Source: Rhodovulum tesquicola (GTDB taxonomy: Bacteria; Pseudomonadota; Alphaproteobacteria; Rhodobacterales; Rhodobacteraceae). From it: 64,000 nucleotides of DNA. The stretch is from assembly GCF_024128855.1 (NCBI RefSeq), contig NZ_JAMYDV010000001.1, positions 414,972 to 478,971 of the forward strand, read 5' to 3'. Both the position numbers and the translations under genes were made by a program. The notes below the pieces were generated by a model that was not told the origin of the DNA, searched no databases, and saw nothing but the letters and a program-made list of their open reading frames with translations. Every line of letters begins with the position of its first letter. Position 1 is the first letter of the stretch. Shown here one piece after another: positions 1 to 8,226 of this stretch.

Positions 1-284
1 GTGCAGCCCGCACCGCGCATCAGCCACGCCCCGATGGCGCAGCCCAGCACGATCCAGAGGTCGATCCACAGGAATCCGGTCGAGGCCGCGGCCAGCGTCA
101 CCGCCCACCAGCAGGGAATCAGCAACAGCCACGTCCCCACCGGCCGGTCGGCGCGCGACAGCCGCAGATAGGGGCGCGTCCAGGCCGGCGCCTGGGCGTC
201 GACCCAGTTGCCCCGGACCGCATCTGCGACTTGGCCTTCGGCCTCTGGCGTTTCGCCGGTCTGGGACATATCACTGGTGGCCAT
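1..284 (-). CDS. ubiA: 4-hydroxybenzoate polyprenyltransferase (N-terminal part)
   Basis: Membrane prenyltransferase that attaches the polyprenyl tail to 4-hydroxybenzoate in ubiquinone synthesis. Only the first 94 or so residues lie in the window; the rest runs off the left edge. The visible protein has a hydrophilic N-terminus, then LSRADRPVGTWLLL and a first membrane helix, then GAWLMRGAGC, the usual lead-in to the Asp-rich prenyl-diphosphate site of UbiA. Its ATG (282-284) shares two bases with the divergent rsmE ATG (283-285); a second in-frame ATG at 267-269 would shorten the protein by five residues. The polyprenyl synthase at 27.8 kb supplies the donor substrate. Confidence 0.88.
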   Translation of the reverse strand, partial: MATSDMSQTGETPEAEGQVADAVRGNWVDAQAPAWTRPYLRLSRADRPVGTWLLLIPCWWAVTLAAASTGFLWIDLWIVLGCAIGAWLMRGAGC

Positions 285-1017
285 GAGCGAACCCCGGTCT
301 GCGAAAATCCGGCTCTATGTAGAGCACCCGTTGGGGGAAGGGCAAACCGTTCCTCTGGCGGTGGAGCAGGCGCATTATCTCTTTTCCGTGATGCGGCTTG
401 GCGTTGGCGATGCGGTTCTGGCGTTCGACGGGCGCGCGGGCGAATGGCTGGCTCGGGTGTCCACGGCGGGCAAGCGCGGTGGCGCGCTGCTGTGCGAGCG
501 GCAGACAAGGCCGCTTCGGCTGCCGCCCGATCTGTGGCTGTTGTTCGCGCCGATCAAGAAGGCGCGCACCGATTTCATCGTCGAGAAGGCGGCCGAGATG
601 GGCGCCGCGCGGATCTGCCCGGTCCAGACCGATTTCACCAATGCCGAGCGGATCCGGCAGGACCGTTTGCAGGCCCATGCCATCGAGGCGGCCGAGCAAT
701 GCGGCGGCACCTATGTCCCCGAAGTCTGCGACCTGCGGCGCTTGTCCGACCTGCTGGCCGACTGGCCCGAAGGGCGGCGGCTGATGTTCTGCGACGAGGC
801 GCTGGTGGGGGCGGGGGCGGCGCTGGGCGATGCGCCGCGCGGGCCCTGGGCCATACTGATCGGCCCCGAGGGCGGCTTTTCGGATGCCGAGCGCACCCGC
901 CTGCGCGGCCTGCCCTTTGCCCATCCGGTCAGCCTGGGCCCCCGGGTCCTGCGCGCGGACACGGCGGCGGTGGCCGCCATGACGCTGTGGCAGCAGGCGC
1001 TGGGGGATTGGGGGTGA
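283..1017 (+). CDS. rsmE: 16S rRNA (uracil-1498-N3)-methyltransferase
   Basis: SPOUT-class methyltransferase that methylates U1498 of 16S rRNA in the assembled 30S subunit. The 244-residue product is normal for RsmE. The C-terminal knot carries IGPEGGFSDAE (about 193-203) and LGPRVLRADTA (about 218-228), the two RsmE signature stretches that bind S-adenosylmethionine. I chose the ATG at 283 (MSEPRS) because homology begins right after it; upstream in-frame codons would run through ubiA. It faces ubiA head to head with overlapping start codons, and its TGA overlaps the GTG of the next gene. Confidence 0.93.
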   Translation: MSEPRSAKIRLYVEHPLGEGQTVPLAVEQAHYLFSVMRLGVGDAVLAFDGRAGEWLARVSTAGKRGGALLCERQTRPLRLPPDLWLLFAPIKKARTDFIVEKAAEMGAARICPVQTDFTNAERIRQDRLQAHAIEAAEQCGGTYVPEVCDLRRLSDLLADWPEGRRLMFCDEALVGAGAALGDAPRGPWAILIGPEGGFSDAERTRLRGLPFAHPVSLGPRVLRADTAAVAAMTLWQQALGDWG

Positions 1018-1535
1018 GCTTCCTGCGCCCCGAGATTCGCGCGCTGCTCGATCGCTCGCGCGAGATGCTGGCCGCGGGCGGGATGGCGCTGGCGGGGGGC
1101 TGGGTCTTCACCTTCGGCGGCTGGTTCTTCCAGGGGCTCGGGCTGGCGCTGTTGCTGTTGTCGCTGGCATTGGCCTATGTCGCGATCCGGCGGCTGCGGT
1201 TTCTGGCGCACGGGGCGGCGCCGGGCATCGTGCAGGTGGACGAGGGGCAGATCACCTATCTGGCACCCGGCAATGGCGGCTTCGTGGCGCTGAGCGAACT
1301 GACCGAACTGGAACTGGTCTTCGACGCCGATGGCGCCCGGCTCTGGCGGCTTGCGCAATCCGGCTTTCCCACCGTGACGATCCCGGCCGCGGCGCAGGGG
1401 GCCGATGCGCTGTTCGATGCTTTCGTATCATTGCCGGGCGCCCGCCCCGGCCATATTGTCGCGGCACTCGACCGGACCCCGGACCAGGGACCGGTCACGG
1501 TCTGGCGGCGCGAGCGTCACCCGGCCTTGACTTGA
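1014..1535 (+). CDS. Conserved membrane protein of unknown function
   Basis: A 173-residue protein starting with GTG at 1014, which overlaps the rsmE stop as GTGA, so the two are probably translationally coupled. Residues 20-60 hold two closely spaced hydrophobic segments (around GGWVFTFGGWFF and LALLLLSLALAYVAI). The rest is a soluble domain with a regular pattern of beta strands (VQVDEGQITYLAPG, then a region rich in Leu and Glu). It resembles small membrane proteins seen next to rsmE/gshA in Rhodobacterales, but I cannot name a function. It is codirectional with gshA, 60 bases downstream. Confidence 0.75.
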   Translation: MSFLRPEIRALLDRSREMLAAGGMALAGGWVFTFGGWFFQGLGLALLLLSLALAYVAIRRLRFLAHGAAPGIVQVDEGQITYLAPGNGGFVALSELTELELVFDADGARLWRLAQSGFPTVTIPAAAQGADALFDAFVSLPGARPGHIVAALDRTPDQGPVTVWRRERHPALT

Positions 1536-1595
1536 CCCGCCCCCCGTCGCAGGTGACAGGCCGAACGACGCGAACGAACCCGGAGGCCAGCGCCC

Positions 1596-2966
1596 ATGTC
1601 CATCCCACAAACCGGCGGCGGCCCGATCGAGTCCGTGGCGCAACTGGCCGAGTATCTCGAAGCCGGCTGCAAGCCCAAGGATGCCTGGCGCATCGGCACC
1701 GAGCACGAGAAATTCGGCTATGACAAGGCGACGCTCAAGCCCATTCCCTATGCGGGCGAGCGGTCGGTGCTGGCCGTGCTTCAGGGCTTGCGCCAGCGCT
1801 ATGGCTGGGCGCCGATCTTCGAGGGCGAGCATATCATCGGGCTGGAAAAGGACGGCGCCAACGTCAGCCTGGAGCCGGGCGGGCAACTGGAACTGTCCGG
1901 CGCGCCGCTCGAAACCATCCATCAGACCTGTGACGAGGTGAACGAGCACCTGCGCGAGGTCCGCTCGGTCGCCGACGAGATCGGCGTGGGCTTCATCGGG
2001 CTGGGCGCCGCGCCGGTCTGGGCGCATGATGAGATGCCGGTGATGCCCAAGGGCCGCTACCGGCTGATGACCGACTACATGGACCGGGTCGGGACCATGG
2101 GAAAGACGATGATGTACCGCACCTGCACGGTGCAGGTGAATCTCGATTTCTCGTCCGAGGCCGACATGGTGCAGAAACTGCGCGTGGCGCTGGCCCTGCA
2201 ACCCGTCGCGACCGCGCTTTTCGCCAATTCGCCCTTCCTCGACGGCAAGCCCAATGGCCACAAGTCCTGGCGCGCCCGCGTCTGGCGCGATCTCGACCCG
2301 GCGCGGACGGGGATGCTGCCCTTTGCCTTCGAGGACGGTTTCGGCTTCGAGCGCTGGGTGGATTACGCGCTCGATGTGCCGATGTATTTCGTCTATCGCG
2401 ACGGCAGGTACATCGACGCGCTGGGCCAGTCCTTCCGCGATTTCCTTGCCGGTCGCCTGCCCGCGCTGCCCGGAGAGGTGCCGACCCTGTCGGACTGGGC
2501 CGATCACCTGACCACCATCTTCCCCGAGGCCCGCGTCAAGAAGTTCATCGAGATGCGCGGCGCCGATGGCGGGCCGTGGCGGCGGCTATGCGCGCTGCCC
2601 GCGCTGTGGGTCGGGCTGACCTATGACCAGTCCGCGCTCGATGCTGCCTGGGATCTGGTCAAGGACTGGGATGCCCAAACGCGCGATGCCTGGCGGGTTG
2701 CGGCCTCGGTGCAGGGGCTTCAGGCCGAAGTGGGTGGCCGCAGCATGCAGGCGCTTGCCAGCGAGGTCGTCGCGATCGCGCGCTCGGGCCTCAAGGCCCG
2801 CGCCCGGCCGGGGCTGGGCGGCATGGTGCAGGACGAACGCCATTTCCTGCACGCGCTCGAAGACAGCGTCGACACCGGCAAGGCCCCGGCCGACGAGCTA
2901 TTGGAGCATTACCATGGCGACTGGAACGGGGATCTCTCCCGCATCTACGCCGAGTTCAGCTACTGA
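1596..2966 (+). CDS. gshA: Glutamate-cysteine ligase
   Basis: Catalyses the first, ATP-dependent step of glutathione synthesis, joining glutamate and cysteine. The 456 residues and the sequence place it in the plant/alphaproteobacterial class of GCL, not the E. coli GshA class: an early RIGTEHEKFGY, then EPGGQLELSGAPLETIH (glutamate binding) and RTCTVQVNLDFSSE. A GGAGG lies about 11 bases before the ATG. Upstream, TTGACT (1527-1532) could be a -35 box, but no convincing -10 follows. The gene converges on a small minus-strand gene nine bases away; a short GCCTG/CAGGC hairpin spans the junction. Confidence 0.93.
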   Translation: MSIPQTGGGPIESVAQLAEYLEAGCKPKDAWRIGTEHEKFGYDKATLKPIPYAGERSVLAVLQGLRQRYGWAPIFEGEHIIGLEKDGANVSLEPGGQLELSGAPLETIHQTCDEVNEHLREVRSVADEIGVGFIGLGAAPVWAHDEMPVMPKGRYRLMTDYMDRVGTMGKTMMYRTCTVQVNLDFSSEADMVQKLRVALALQPVATALFANSPFLDGKPNGHKSWRARVWRDLDPARTGMLPFAFEDGFGFERWVDYALDVPMYFVYRDGRYIDALGQSFRDFLAGRLPALPGEVPTLSDWADHLTTIFPEARVKKFIEMRGADGGPWRRLCALPALWVGLTYDQSALDAAWDLVKDWDAQTRDAWRVAASVQGLQAEVGGRSMQALASEVVAIARSGLKARARPGLGGMVQDERHFLHALEDSVDTGKAPADELLEHYHGDWNGDLSRIYAEFSY

Positions 2967-2975
2967 GCCTGCCGT

Positions 2976-3311
2976 TCAGGCGCCCCTGTCCCCGCTGTGC
3001 ATGACCAGCACGGCGGCCAGCGCCAGTCCGATGCCGACCGCATCGCGCCAGGAGGCGGCTTCTTTGAAGACGACGATGCCCAGCAACGCCAGCAGCACCA
3101 GCGTTGCCGAGGAATAGAGCACGCCGATCGTGGCCAGCGAATGCTGTTGCATAAGGAAGAACCAGGCCAGGGCGGGCAGCCCGTAGCACACCGCCCCGAC
3201 AAGGAACATCGTCGAGGTCATCCCGTCATCGTGGTCGGATGCCAGCTTGATGAAATAGTCGCCCGCTACGGTCAGGCCCGTGGCCAGTATCAGCCAGAAC
3301 AACGTGTCCAT
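2976..3311 (-). CDS. Small four-helix DMT/SMR-like membrane protein
   Basis: A 111-residue, very hydrophobic protein with four predicted membrane helices, the size and layout of small multidrug resistance or half-EamA proteins that work as dimers. Visible features are an N-terminal helix (LFWLILATGLTVAGDYFIK), a second helix (YGLPALAWFFLMQQ), a third with IGVLYSSATLVLLALLGIVVF, and a last helix ending in MHSGDRGA. It lacks the exact SMR signature Glu14 context, so I do not assign a substrate. It stands alone between gshA and plsY. Confidence 0.7.
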   Translation of the reverse strand: MDTLFWLILATGLTVAGDYFIKLASDHDDGMTSTMFLVGAVCYGLPALAWFFLMQQHSLATIGVLYSSATLVLLALLGIVVFKEAASWRDAVGIGLALAAVLVMHSGDRGA

Positions 3312-3349
3312 GATCCGACCTCCCGCGAAGGATCGGGACCAGCCGAACC

Positions 3350-3378
3350 CATGCGGTGCAGCCTGCCAAAAATGTCAA
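3350..3378 (-). promoter_or_regulatory. Possible promoter of the small DMT-like gene
   Basis: On the minus strand a perfect TTGACA (3373-3378) is followed 17 bases later by CGCATG, a poor -10 match. It lies about 40 bases before the start codon at 3311. The -35 is convincing, the -10 is not. Confidence 0.3.
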
Positions 3379-3462
3379 GGTTTCCTTAACTTATATTAGA
3401 TCCAGCTGCGGCGTGGACAAAGCGAAAATGCCGCAGGGTAAGGGAAACCCGACCTTCGCGAC

Positions 3463-4071
3463 TCAGCTCTTCCTGCCGATCTTCGGCTCGGTCCCGGCGA
3501 TCAGGCGGCGGATATTTGCGGCGTGGCGGACAAGGATCAGGGCGGCCAGCAGGGCGGCCAGCACGGCCGTTTCGCCATGTCCCAGAACCATGGCCCAGAC
3601 CGGCGACAGCGCCGCCGCGACCAGCGCGGACAACGACGAATAGCGCAGCGCGGCAGCCACCACGAGCCAGGTGCCGCAGGCCGCAAGTCCCACGGGCCAT
3701 GCCAGCGCCAGCAAGGTGCCAAGGAAGGTCGCGACCCCCTTGCCGCCCTTGAACCCCAGATAGACCGGGAACAGATGGCCGAGGAAGGCTGCGAAGCCTG
3801 CAAGTTGCGCCGCATCCTCGCCGACCGCCACGCGCGCGATCAGCACCGCGATGCCCCCCTTGGCCGCGTCCAGCACCAATGTCAGGAAGGCGGCCGGCTT
3901 GTTGCCGGTGCGCAGCACGTTGGTTGCGCCGATATTCCCCGACCCGATCTTGCGCAGATCGCCAAGGCCGAACAGGCGCGCCATGACGATGCCGAAGGGC
4001 ACCGCCCCCAGCAGATAGGCCAGCAGCGCCACAAGGCCGAGGGTCAGGGGCGCGGTTTCGATCATGGGCAT
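3463..4071 (-). CDS. plsY: Acyl-phosphate:glycerol-3-phosphate acyltransferase
   Basis: Integral membrane enzyme that makes lysophosphatidic acid from acyl phosphate and glycerol 3-phosphate, the first step of phospholipid synthesis in most bacteria. The 202-residue product has the expected helices and the PlsY motifs [12 protein letters not shown] (around residue 43), a Gly-rich [13 protein letters not shown] (around 104-116) and a third conserved loop near the C-terminus. A second in-frame Met three codons in (MIETAP) is a possible start. It lies six bases after the pyrX stop, in the same direction, so it is probably the last gene of the pyrB-orf-pyrX unit. Confidence 0.93.
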   Translation of the reverse strand: MPMIETAPLTLGLVALLAYLLGAVPFGIVMARLFGLGDLRKIGSGNIGATNVLRTGNKPAAFLTLVLDAAKGGIAVLIARVAVGEDAAQLAGFAAFLGHLFPVYLGFKGGKGVATFLGTLLALAWPVGLAACGTWLVVAAALRYSSLSALVAAALSPVWAMVLGHGETAVLAALLAALILVRHAANIRRLIAGTEPKIGRKS

Positions 4072-4077
4072 GAGGGG

Positions 4078-5352
4078 TCAGCCTTTTCCAAAGACGCGCG
4101 CGCCCGCGACCCAGGTGCCCAGCACCCGGCCCTGCATCCGCGCCCCGTCGAAGGGGGTGTTCTTCGATTTCGAGCGCAGCGCGAAGCGGTCCAGCACGAA
4201 GGGCGCATCCGCGTCGAACCAGACCAGATCGGCCGGTGCGCCCGGGGCCAGACGCCCGGTGGCAAGCCCCAGCCGCCGTGACGGGTTCAGCGACAGCGCC
4301 CGCCAGAGCCGCGGCAGGTCGATCGCGCCCGCATGGTAAAGCCGCAGCGCTGCGGGCAGGAGCGTTTCCAGCCCGACCGCGCCGCTTGCCGCAGCTTCAT
4401 AGGGCAGGCGCTTCGATTCCTCGTCCTGCGGCGTGTGCATCGAGGAAATCACGTCGATCAGGCCCGAGGCCACCGCCTCGACCAGCGCCACGCGGTCAGT
4501 CTCGGCCCGGAGCGGCGGCTTGACCTTGAAGAAGGTGCGATAGTCTCCGACATCCAGTTCGTTCAGCGTCAGGTGATGGATCGACACGCCCGCAGTCACG
4601 TCGCGGCCGTTCTGCTTGGCGCGGTCCAGCGCGGGCAGGGCGCGGGCGGTGGTGATCTGGTCGGCGTGGTATTTCACGCCCGTCATCTCGACCAGAGCCA
4701 GGTCGCGGTCCAGCGCCATGCGTTCCGCCATGGGCGAGACGGCCGGCAGACCGCGCAGCGAGGCGAACTTGCCCGAGGTCGCGCAGGCCCCGTCCGACAG
4801 GCCCGGATCCTGCGGGTGGGCGATCACCAGCGCGCCAAGGGAGCGCGCATAGGTCATCGCGCGGGACAGGACCTTGGTGTTCTCGACCACCCGGTCGCCA
4901 TCGGTAAAGGCAACCGCGCCCGCATCCAGCAGGAACCCGATCTCGACCATCTCGCGCCCCTCGCGCCCCTTGGTCAGGGCGGCCATGGGCTTGATCCGGA
5001 CGGGCGAGGCATCGCGGCCGCGGCGGGTGACGAATTCCAGCACCTCGGGCGTGTCGATGGCGGGGGTCGTGTCGGGGCGGGTGACGATGGTGGTCACGCC
5101 ACCCGCGGCCGCAGCCGCCCCGGCCGAGCCAAAGCTTTCCTTGTGCCGCTCGCCCGGTTCGCAGACCTTGACGCCGATATCGACGATCCCGGGGGCAAGG
5201 CAGTTCCCGGCGCAGTCGATCACGGTGTCGGCCGGCGCCGCCTCGCCCGTGCCGGTGGCAAGGATCGTCTCGCCCTCGACCAGCAACCAGCCGGGCGCGT
5301 CTGTCCCGGCCTCGGGGTCGATCAGGCGGGCGTTGGTAAATAGCGTTCTCAT
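4078..5352 (-). CDS. pyrX: Dihydroorotase-like subunit, probably non-catalytic
   Basis: A full-length 424-residue protein of the class I dihydroorotase family, encoded next to pyrB. The first metal-binding motif, normally D-x-H-x-H, reads DIGVKV here (residues 58-63), so both histidines are replaced (Gly60 and Lys62). The catalytic Asp in the normally conserved DHTP/DHAP context is Met305 (SSMHTPQD). Other ligands such as His179 (AHPQDPGL) and His259/260 (SIHHLTLNE) remain. Loss of metal ligands with an intact fold is the hallmark of the pseudo-dihydroorotases (PyrX/PyrC') that pair with aspartate carbamoyltransferase. Its ATG overlaps the stop of the preceding gene (5349-5352). The active PyrC should be elsewhere. 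Confidence 0.85.
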   Translation of the reverse strand: MRTLFTNARLIDPEAGTDAPGWLLVEGETILATGTGEAAPADTVIDCAGNCLAPGIVDIGVKVCEPGERHKESFGSAGAAAAAGGVTTIVTRPDTTPAIDTPEVLEFVTRRGRDASPVRIKPMAALTKGREGREMVEIGFLLDAGAVAFTDGDRVVENTKVLSRAMTYARSLGALVIAHPQDPGLSDGACATSGKFASLRGLPAVSPMAERMALDRDLALVEMTGVKYHADQITTARALPALDRAKQNGRDVTAGVSIHHLTLNELDVGDYRTFFKVKPPLRAETDRVALVEAVASGLIDVISSMHTPQDEESKRLPYEAAASGAVGLETLLPAALRLYHAGAIDLPRLWRALSLNPSRRLGLATGRLAPGAPADLVWFDADAPFVLDRFALRSKSKNTPFDGARMQGRVLGTWVAGARVFGKG

Positions 5353-5783
5353 CGCCGCGCGCCCTTCGCCGCCAGTATCCGCGCCACGACTGCATCCGGT
5401 TCTGCCAGGAACTTGATCAGGTGCTTGTCGCCCGAGCGGGTGACGACCTGCACCGCGGCGCCCAGCTTGCGGGCCTTGTCGATGTTTTCGAACAGGATCC
5501 GCCGTCCGCCCGGTCCCATCAGCGCGCGGTCGGTCAGCGTCCAGGTGGCCTTGAGTTCCTCGCCGATCAGATAGGCCCCGCGCACCCCGATCCCGAGAAG
5601 CGCGGCCACGATCCCGACCCAGGGATAAGGGTTGCCCAGCAGCAACAGCACCAGGCTCGCCCCCACACCGGCGATCGCCGCCAGCAACGCATGCGCCTTG
5701 ATATAGGTGCCCCGGTCGGCGCGGAACTGCGCCTGCACGGTTTCGCCATCCTCCAGATCGGCCGACAAGGTGGGATCAAACAT
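5349..5783 (-). CDS. PH-domain-like membrane protein of unknown function
   Basis: A 144-residue protein between pyrB and pyrX. The start chosen is the ATG at 5781-5783 ([14 protein letters not shown]), which overlaps the pyrB stop by eight bases; an upstream in-frame start would run far into pyrB. Two hydrophobic segments sit near residues 32-70 ([19 protein letters not shown] and [20 protein letters not shown]), followed by [19 protein letters not shown] and a basic tail. This layout, two helices followed by a bacterial PH-like domain (bPH2 type), is often seen beside pyr genes in Rhodobacterales. The role is unknown; co-translation with the pyr genes is likely. Confidence 0.75.
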   Translation of the reverse strand: MFDPTLSADLEDGETVQAQFRADRGTYIKAHALLAAIAGVGASLVLLLLGNPYPWVGIVAALLGIGVRGAYLIGEELKATWTLTDRALMGPGGRRILFENIDKARKLGAAVQVVTRSGDKHLIKFLAEPDAVVARILAAKGARR

Positions 5784-6732
5784 GGATACCCCCCGCCGCG
5801 CGTTCCGCCCGCAAGCTGCGCGCCAGAAGGTCCATCGCCGCCATGCGCACCGCCACCCCCATCTCGACCTGTTCCTGGATGACGCTGCGGTTGATGTCAT
5901 CGGCCAGCGTGCCGTCGATCTCGACCCCGCGGTTCATCGGCCCCGGATGCATCACGATGGCGTCCTCCTTGGCATGCGCCAGCTTCTCGGCGTCCAGCCC
6001 GAAACGGTGGTAGTATTCGCGCTCGCTGGGGATGAATCCGCCATCCATCCGTTCCTTCTGTAGCCGCAGCATCATCACCACATCGGCCCCTGCCAGCCCT
6101 TCGCGCATGTCCTCGTAGACCTCGACGCCGAATTCGGCGGCCCGGGCGGGGATCAGCGTTGCGGGGCCGATCAGCCGCACCCGGTTCTCCATCCGGCCCA
6201 GAAGCAGGATGTTCGAGCGCGCCACGCGGGAATGAGCGATGTCGCCGCAGATCGCCACCGTCAGCCGGTGCAGCCGCCCCTTGGCGCGGCGGATCGTCAG
6301 CGCGTCCAGCAGCGCCTGGGTCGGGTGTTCGTGCCGCCCGTCGCCCGCGTTCAGCACCGCGCAATTGACCTTTTGCGCCAGCAGATCCACCGCGCCCGAT
6401 TGCGGATGGCGCACCACCAGCAGGTCGGGATGCATCGCGTTCAGCGTCAGCGCGGTGTCGATCAGCGTCTCGCCCTTCTTCAGGCTGGACGCCTGCATCG
6501 ACATGTTCATCACATCCGCGCCCAGCCGCTTGCCCGCGATCTCGAAACTGGCCTGGGTCCGGGTCGATGCCTCGAAGAACATGTTGATCTGGGTCAGCCC
6601 GGCCAGCACGTCGGAATGTTTCGACGCGCCCCGGCTGAGATCGACATATTGATCGGCAAGATCCAGGATGGTGCGGATATCGTCTGCCTTCAGCGGCTCG
6701 ATGCCCAGAAGGTGGCGGAAACGGAACGTCAT
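5776..6732 (-). CDS. pyrB: Aspartate carbamoyltransferase catalytic subunit
   Basis: Cytoplasmic enzyme that joins carbamoyl phosphate and aspartate in pyrimidine synthesis. The 318-residue product carries the carbamoyl-phosphate loop [10 protein letters not shown] (residues 55-64), [12 protein letters not shown] in the middle, and [11 protein letters not shown] near the C-terminus. The ATG at 6730-6732 ([10 protein letters not shown]) has GGAGG about four bases upstream and lies downstream of a good promoter; a longer reading frame from 6801 would start above that promoter. With pyrX it probably forms a dodecameric ATCase of the pseudo-DHOase class. The regulatory pyrI gene is absent, as in other members of that class. 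Confidence 0.95.
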   Translation of the reverse strand: MTFRFRHLLGIEPLKADDIRTILDLADQYVDLSRGASKHSDVLAGLTQINMFFEASTRTQASFEIAGKRLGADVMNMSMQASSLKKGETLIDTALTLNAMHPDLLVVRHPQSGAVDLLAQKVNCAVLNAGDGRHEHPTQALLDALTIRRAKGRLHRLTVAICGDIAHSRVARSNILLLGRMENRVRLIGPATLIPARAAEFGVEVYEDMREGLAGADVVMMLRLQKERMDGGFIPSEREYYHRFGLDAEKLAHAKEDAIVMHPGPMNRGVEIDGTLADDINRSVIQEQVEMGVAVRMAAMDLLARSLRAERAAGGIHV

Positions 6733-6756
6733 GGGGCCTCCGACCTGATCGCCCCG

Positions 6757-6785
6757 CTTATAGAAAGCGCGCCTGTCCCCGGCAA
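6757..6785 (-). promoter_or_regulatory. Promoter of the pyrB-orf-pyrX-plsY unit
   Basis: Minus-strand TTGCCG (6780-6785), a 17-base spacer and TATAAG (6757-6762). Transcription would begin near 6750, giving a leader of about 18 bases with the pyrB ribosome binding site in it. Confidence 0.55.
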
Positions 6786-6800
6786 GGGACGCGATGGCCA

Positions 6801-6829
6801 TTGCCGCCGCCCCGGTCGCGCCCTAGCCT
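6801..6829 (+). promoter_or_regulatory. Promoter placing the glycosylase ATG at the transcript start
   Basis: TTGCCG (6801-6806), 17 bases, TAGCCT (6824-6829). Six bases separate the -10 box from the ATG at 6836, so the first transcribed base would be at or next to the A of the start codon. No Shine-Dalgarno sequence is present. This fits a leaderless mRNA. Confidence 0.5.
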
Positions 6830-6835
6830 TGCGCG

Positions 6836-7624
6836 ATGGATTCCGGGATCGACCCCCACACCGCGCTGGCGCTGCTGGAATGGCAGATCGAACTGGGCGC
6901 GACCGAGGCGATCGGCGAGACGCCGGTCAACCGCTACGAGGCCGCGCCCGTGGCGCCCGTGGCCGTTGCGCTGCAGACCCCCAGGCCCGCCATGCCGGTT
7001 GCGCCCGCGCCCGAGGCCGATCCGGTCCTTGTCGCCCGCGCGGCGGCAGCCGGTGCCGCCGACCGTGACGGGCTGCGCGCCGCCCTTGCCGCCTATGAGC
7101 ATTGCGAGTTGAAGAAGGGCGCGAAATCGCTGGTCTTTTCCGACGGCAACCCGGCCGCCCGCGTCATGGTCATCGGCGAGGCGCCGGGCCGGGACGAGGA
7201 TATCCAGGGCAAGCCCTTTGTCGGCGCGGCCGGGAAATTTCTGGACCGGATGTTCGCCTGCATCGGCCTTGACCGCGCCGCTGCCGAGCCCGCCCGCGCG
7301 CTTTACATCACGAATGTCCTGCCCTGGCGTCCGCCGCAGAACCGCGACCCCGAGCCGCAGGAGGTGGCGATGATGCTGCCCTTCCTGGAACGCCATGTGG
7401 CGCTGATCGACCCGCAGGTTCTGGTGCTGATGGGCAACCATTCCTGCGGCGCTCTGCTGGGCCGCAAGGGCATCACCCGGTTGCGCGGGCATTGGGCGCA
7501 GGCGCTTGGCCGGCCGGTGCTGCCGATGTTCCACCCGGCCTATCTGCTGCGCAATCCGATTGCGAAACGCGAAGCCTGGCATGACCTTCTGATGCTTCAG
7601 GCCCGTCTGAGGGAGACCGCATGA
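6836..7624 (+). CDS. Uracil-DNA glycosylase family 4-like protein lacking most Fe-S ligands
   Basis: A 262-residue protein of the uracil-DNA glycosylase superfamily, expected to remove uracil from DNA. Residues 1-75 are an Ala/Pro-rich extension. The catalytic core has VMVIGEAPGRDED (111-122, motif 1), KPFVGAAGKFLDRM (126-139), YITNVLPWRPPQNRDP (157-172) and FHPAYLLRNP (232-241, motif 2). Family 4 enzymes hold a [4Fe-4S] cluster with four cysteines: here only Cys90 remains, the partner three residues before it is Tyr87, the Cys of the KCRPP motif is Trp164, and the last falls in a Met-Met-Leu stretch near 179-181. It heads a three-gene operon and overlaps the next gene by four bases. Confidence 0.82.
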   Translation: MDSGIDPHTALALLEWQIELGATEAIGETPVNRYEAAPVAPVAVALQTPRPAMPVAPAPEADPVLVARAAAAGAADRDGLRAALAAYEHCELKKGAKSLVFSDGNPAARVMVIGEAPGRDEDIQGKPFVGAAGKFLDRMFACIGLDRAAAEPARALYITNVLPWRPPQNRDPEPQEVAMMLPFLERHVALIDPQVLVLMGNHSCGALLGRKGITRLRGHWAQALGRPVLPMFHPAYLLRNPIAKREAWHDLLMLQARLRETA

Positions 7625-8226
7625 AGATACTCGCCTTTTCCGACCTCCATATCTCGGAGGACGCAGCCGCCGCGCTGGTCGCCGCCTCGTCCGGGGCTGA
7701 CCTGGTGATCGGCGCGGGCGATTTCTGCAACCGCCGCGACGGTCTGGATCAGGCCATGGTGATGATTGCGGGGATCGCCGCGCCCTTCGTCATGGTGCCC
7801 GGCAATTGCGAAAGTGCGGACGAACTGCGCGCGGCCGCGCCGGGCGGGGCGCATGTGCTGCATGGCGAGGGTCTGGAGATCGGCGGACTCAAGCTGTTCG
7901 GGCTGGGCTATGGCGTGCCGGTCACGCCCTTCGGCGACTGGTCCTGCGACCTGACCGAGGAGGCGGCGGCAGAGCTTCTGGCCCCGTGCGAGGCTGCCGA
8001 TGTGATGGTGTTCCATTCGCCGCCCAAGGGCATCGCCGATGTCACGGGGGGATGGTTCTCGGTCGGCTCGACCGCGATCCGCGATGCCATCGCCCGGGTG
8101 CAGCCACAGCTTGCGGTCTGCGGGCATATCCACGATTGCTGGGGGCGCGAGGGCATGATCGGCGCGACGCGCGTGGTCAACCTGGGCCCCAGGGTCAACT
8201 GGTTCGAGATCGGAGCCCGGCCATGA
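7621..8226 (+). CDS. Calcineurin-like metallophosphoesterase
   Basis: A 201-residue phosphoesterase of the two-metal calcineurin superfamily. Metal-binding blocks are visible in order: FSDLHIS (6-12), GAGDFCN (about 36-42), GNCE (about 61-64, the GNH/GNC block) and GHIHD (about 165). The size and simple core resemble YfcE-like enzymes, but the natural substrate cannot be read from sequence. The ATG overlaps the glycosylase stop as ATGA and its own stop overlaps moaB in the same way, so the three genes are co-translated. Confidence 0.85.
   Translation: MKILAFSDLHISEDAAAALVAASSGADLVIGAGDFCNRRDGLDQAMVMIAGIAAPFVMVPGNCESADELRAAAPGGAHVLHGEGLEIGGLKLFGLGYGVPVTPFGDWSCDLTEEAAAELLAPCEAADVMVFHSPPKGIADVTGGWFSVGSTAIRDAIARVQPQLAVCGHIHDCWGREGMIGATRVVNLGPRVNWFEIGARP

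Noticed and set aside
4078-5352. Calling the dihydroorotase-like gene a pseudogene
   Set aside because: The frame is intact, full length, tightly coupled to neighbours, and only the metal/catalytic residues have changed, as in known non-catalytic partners of ATCase.
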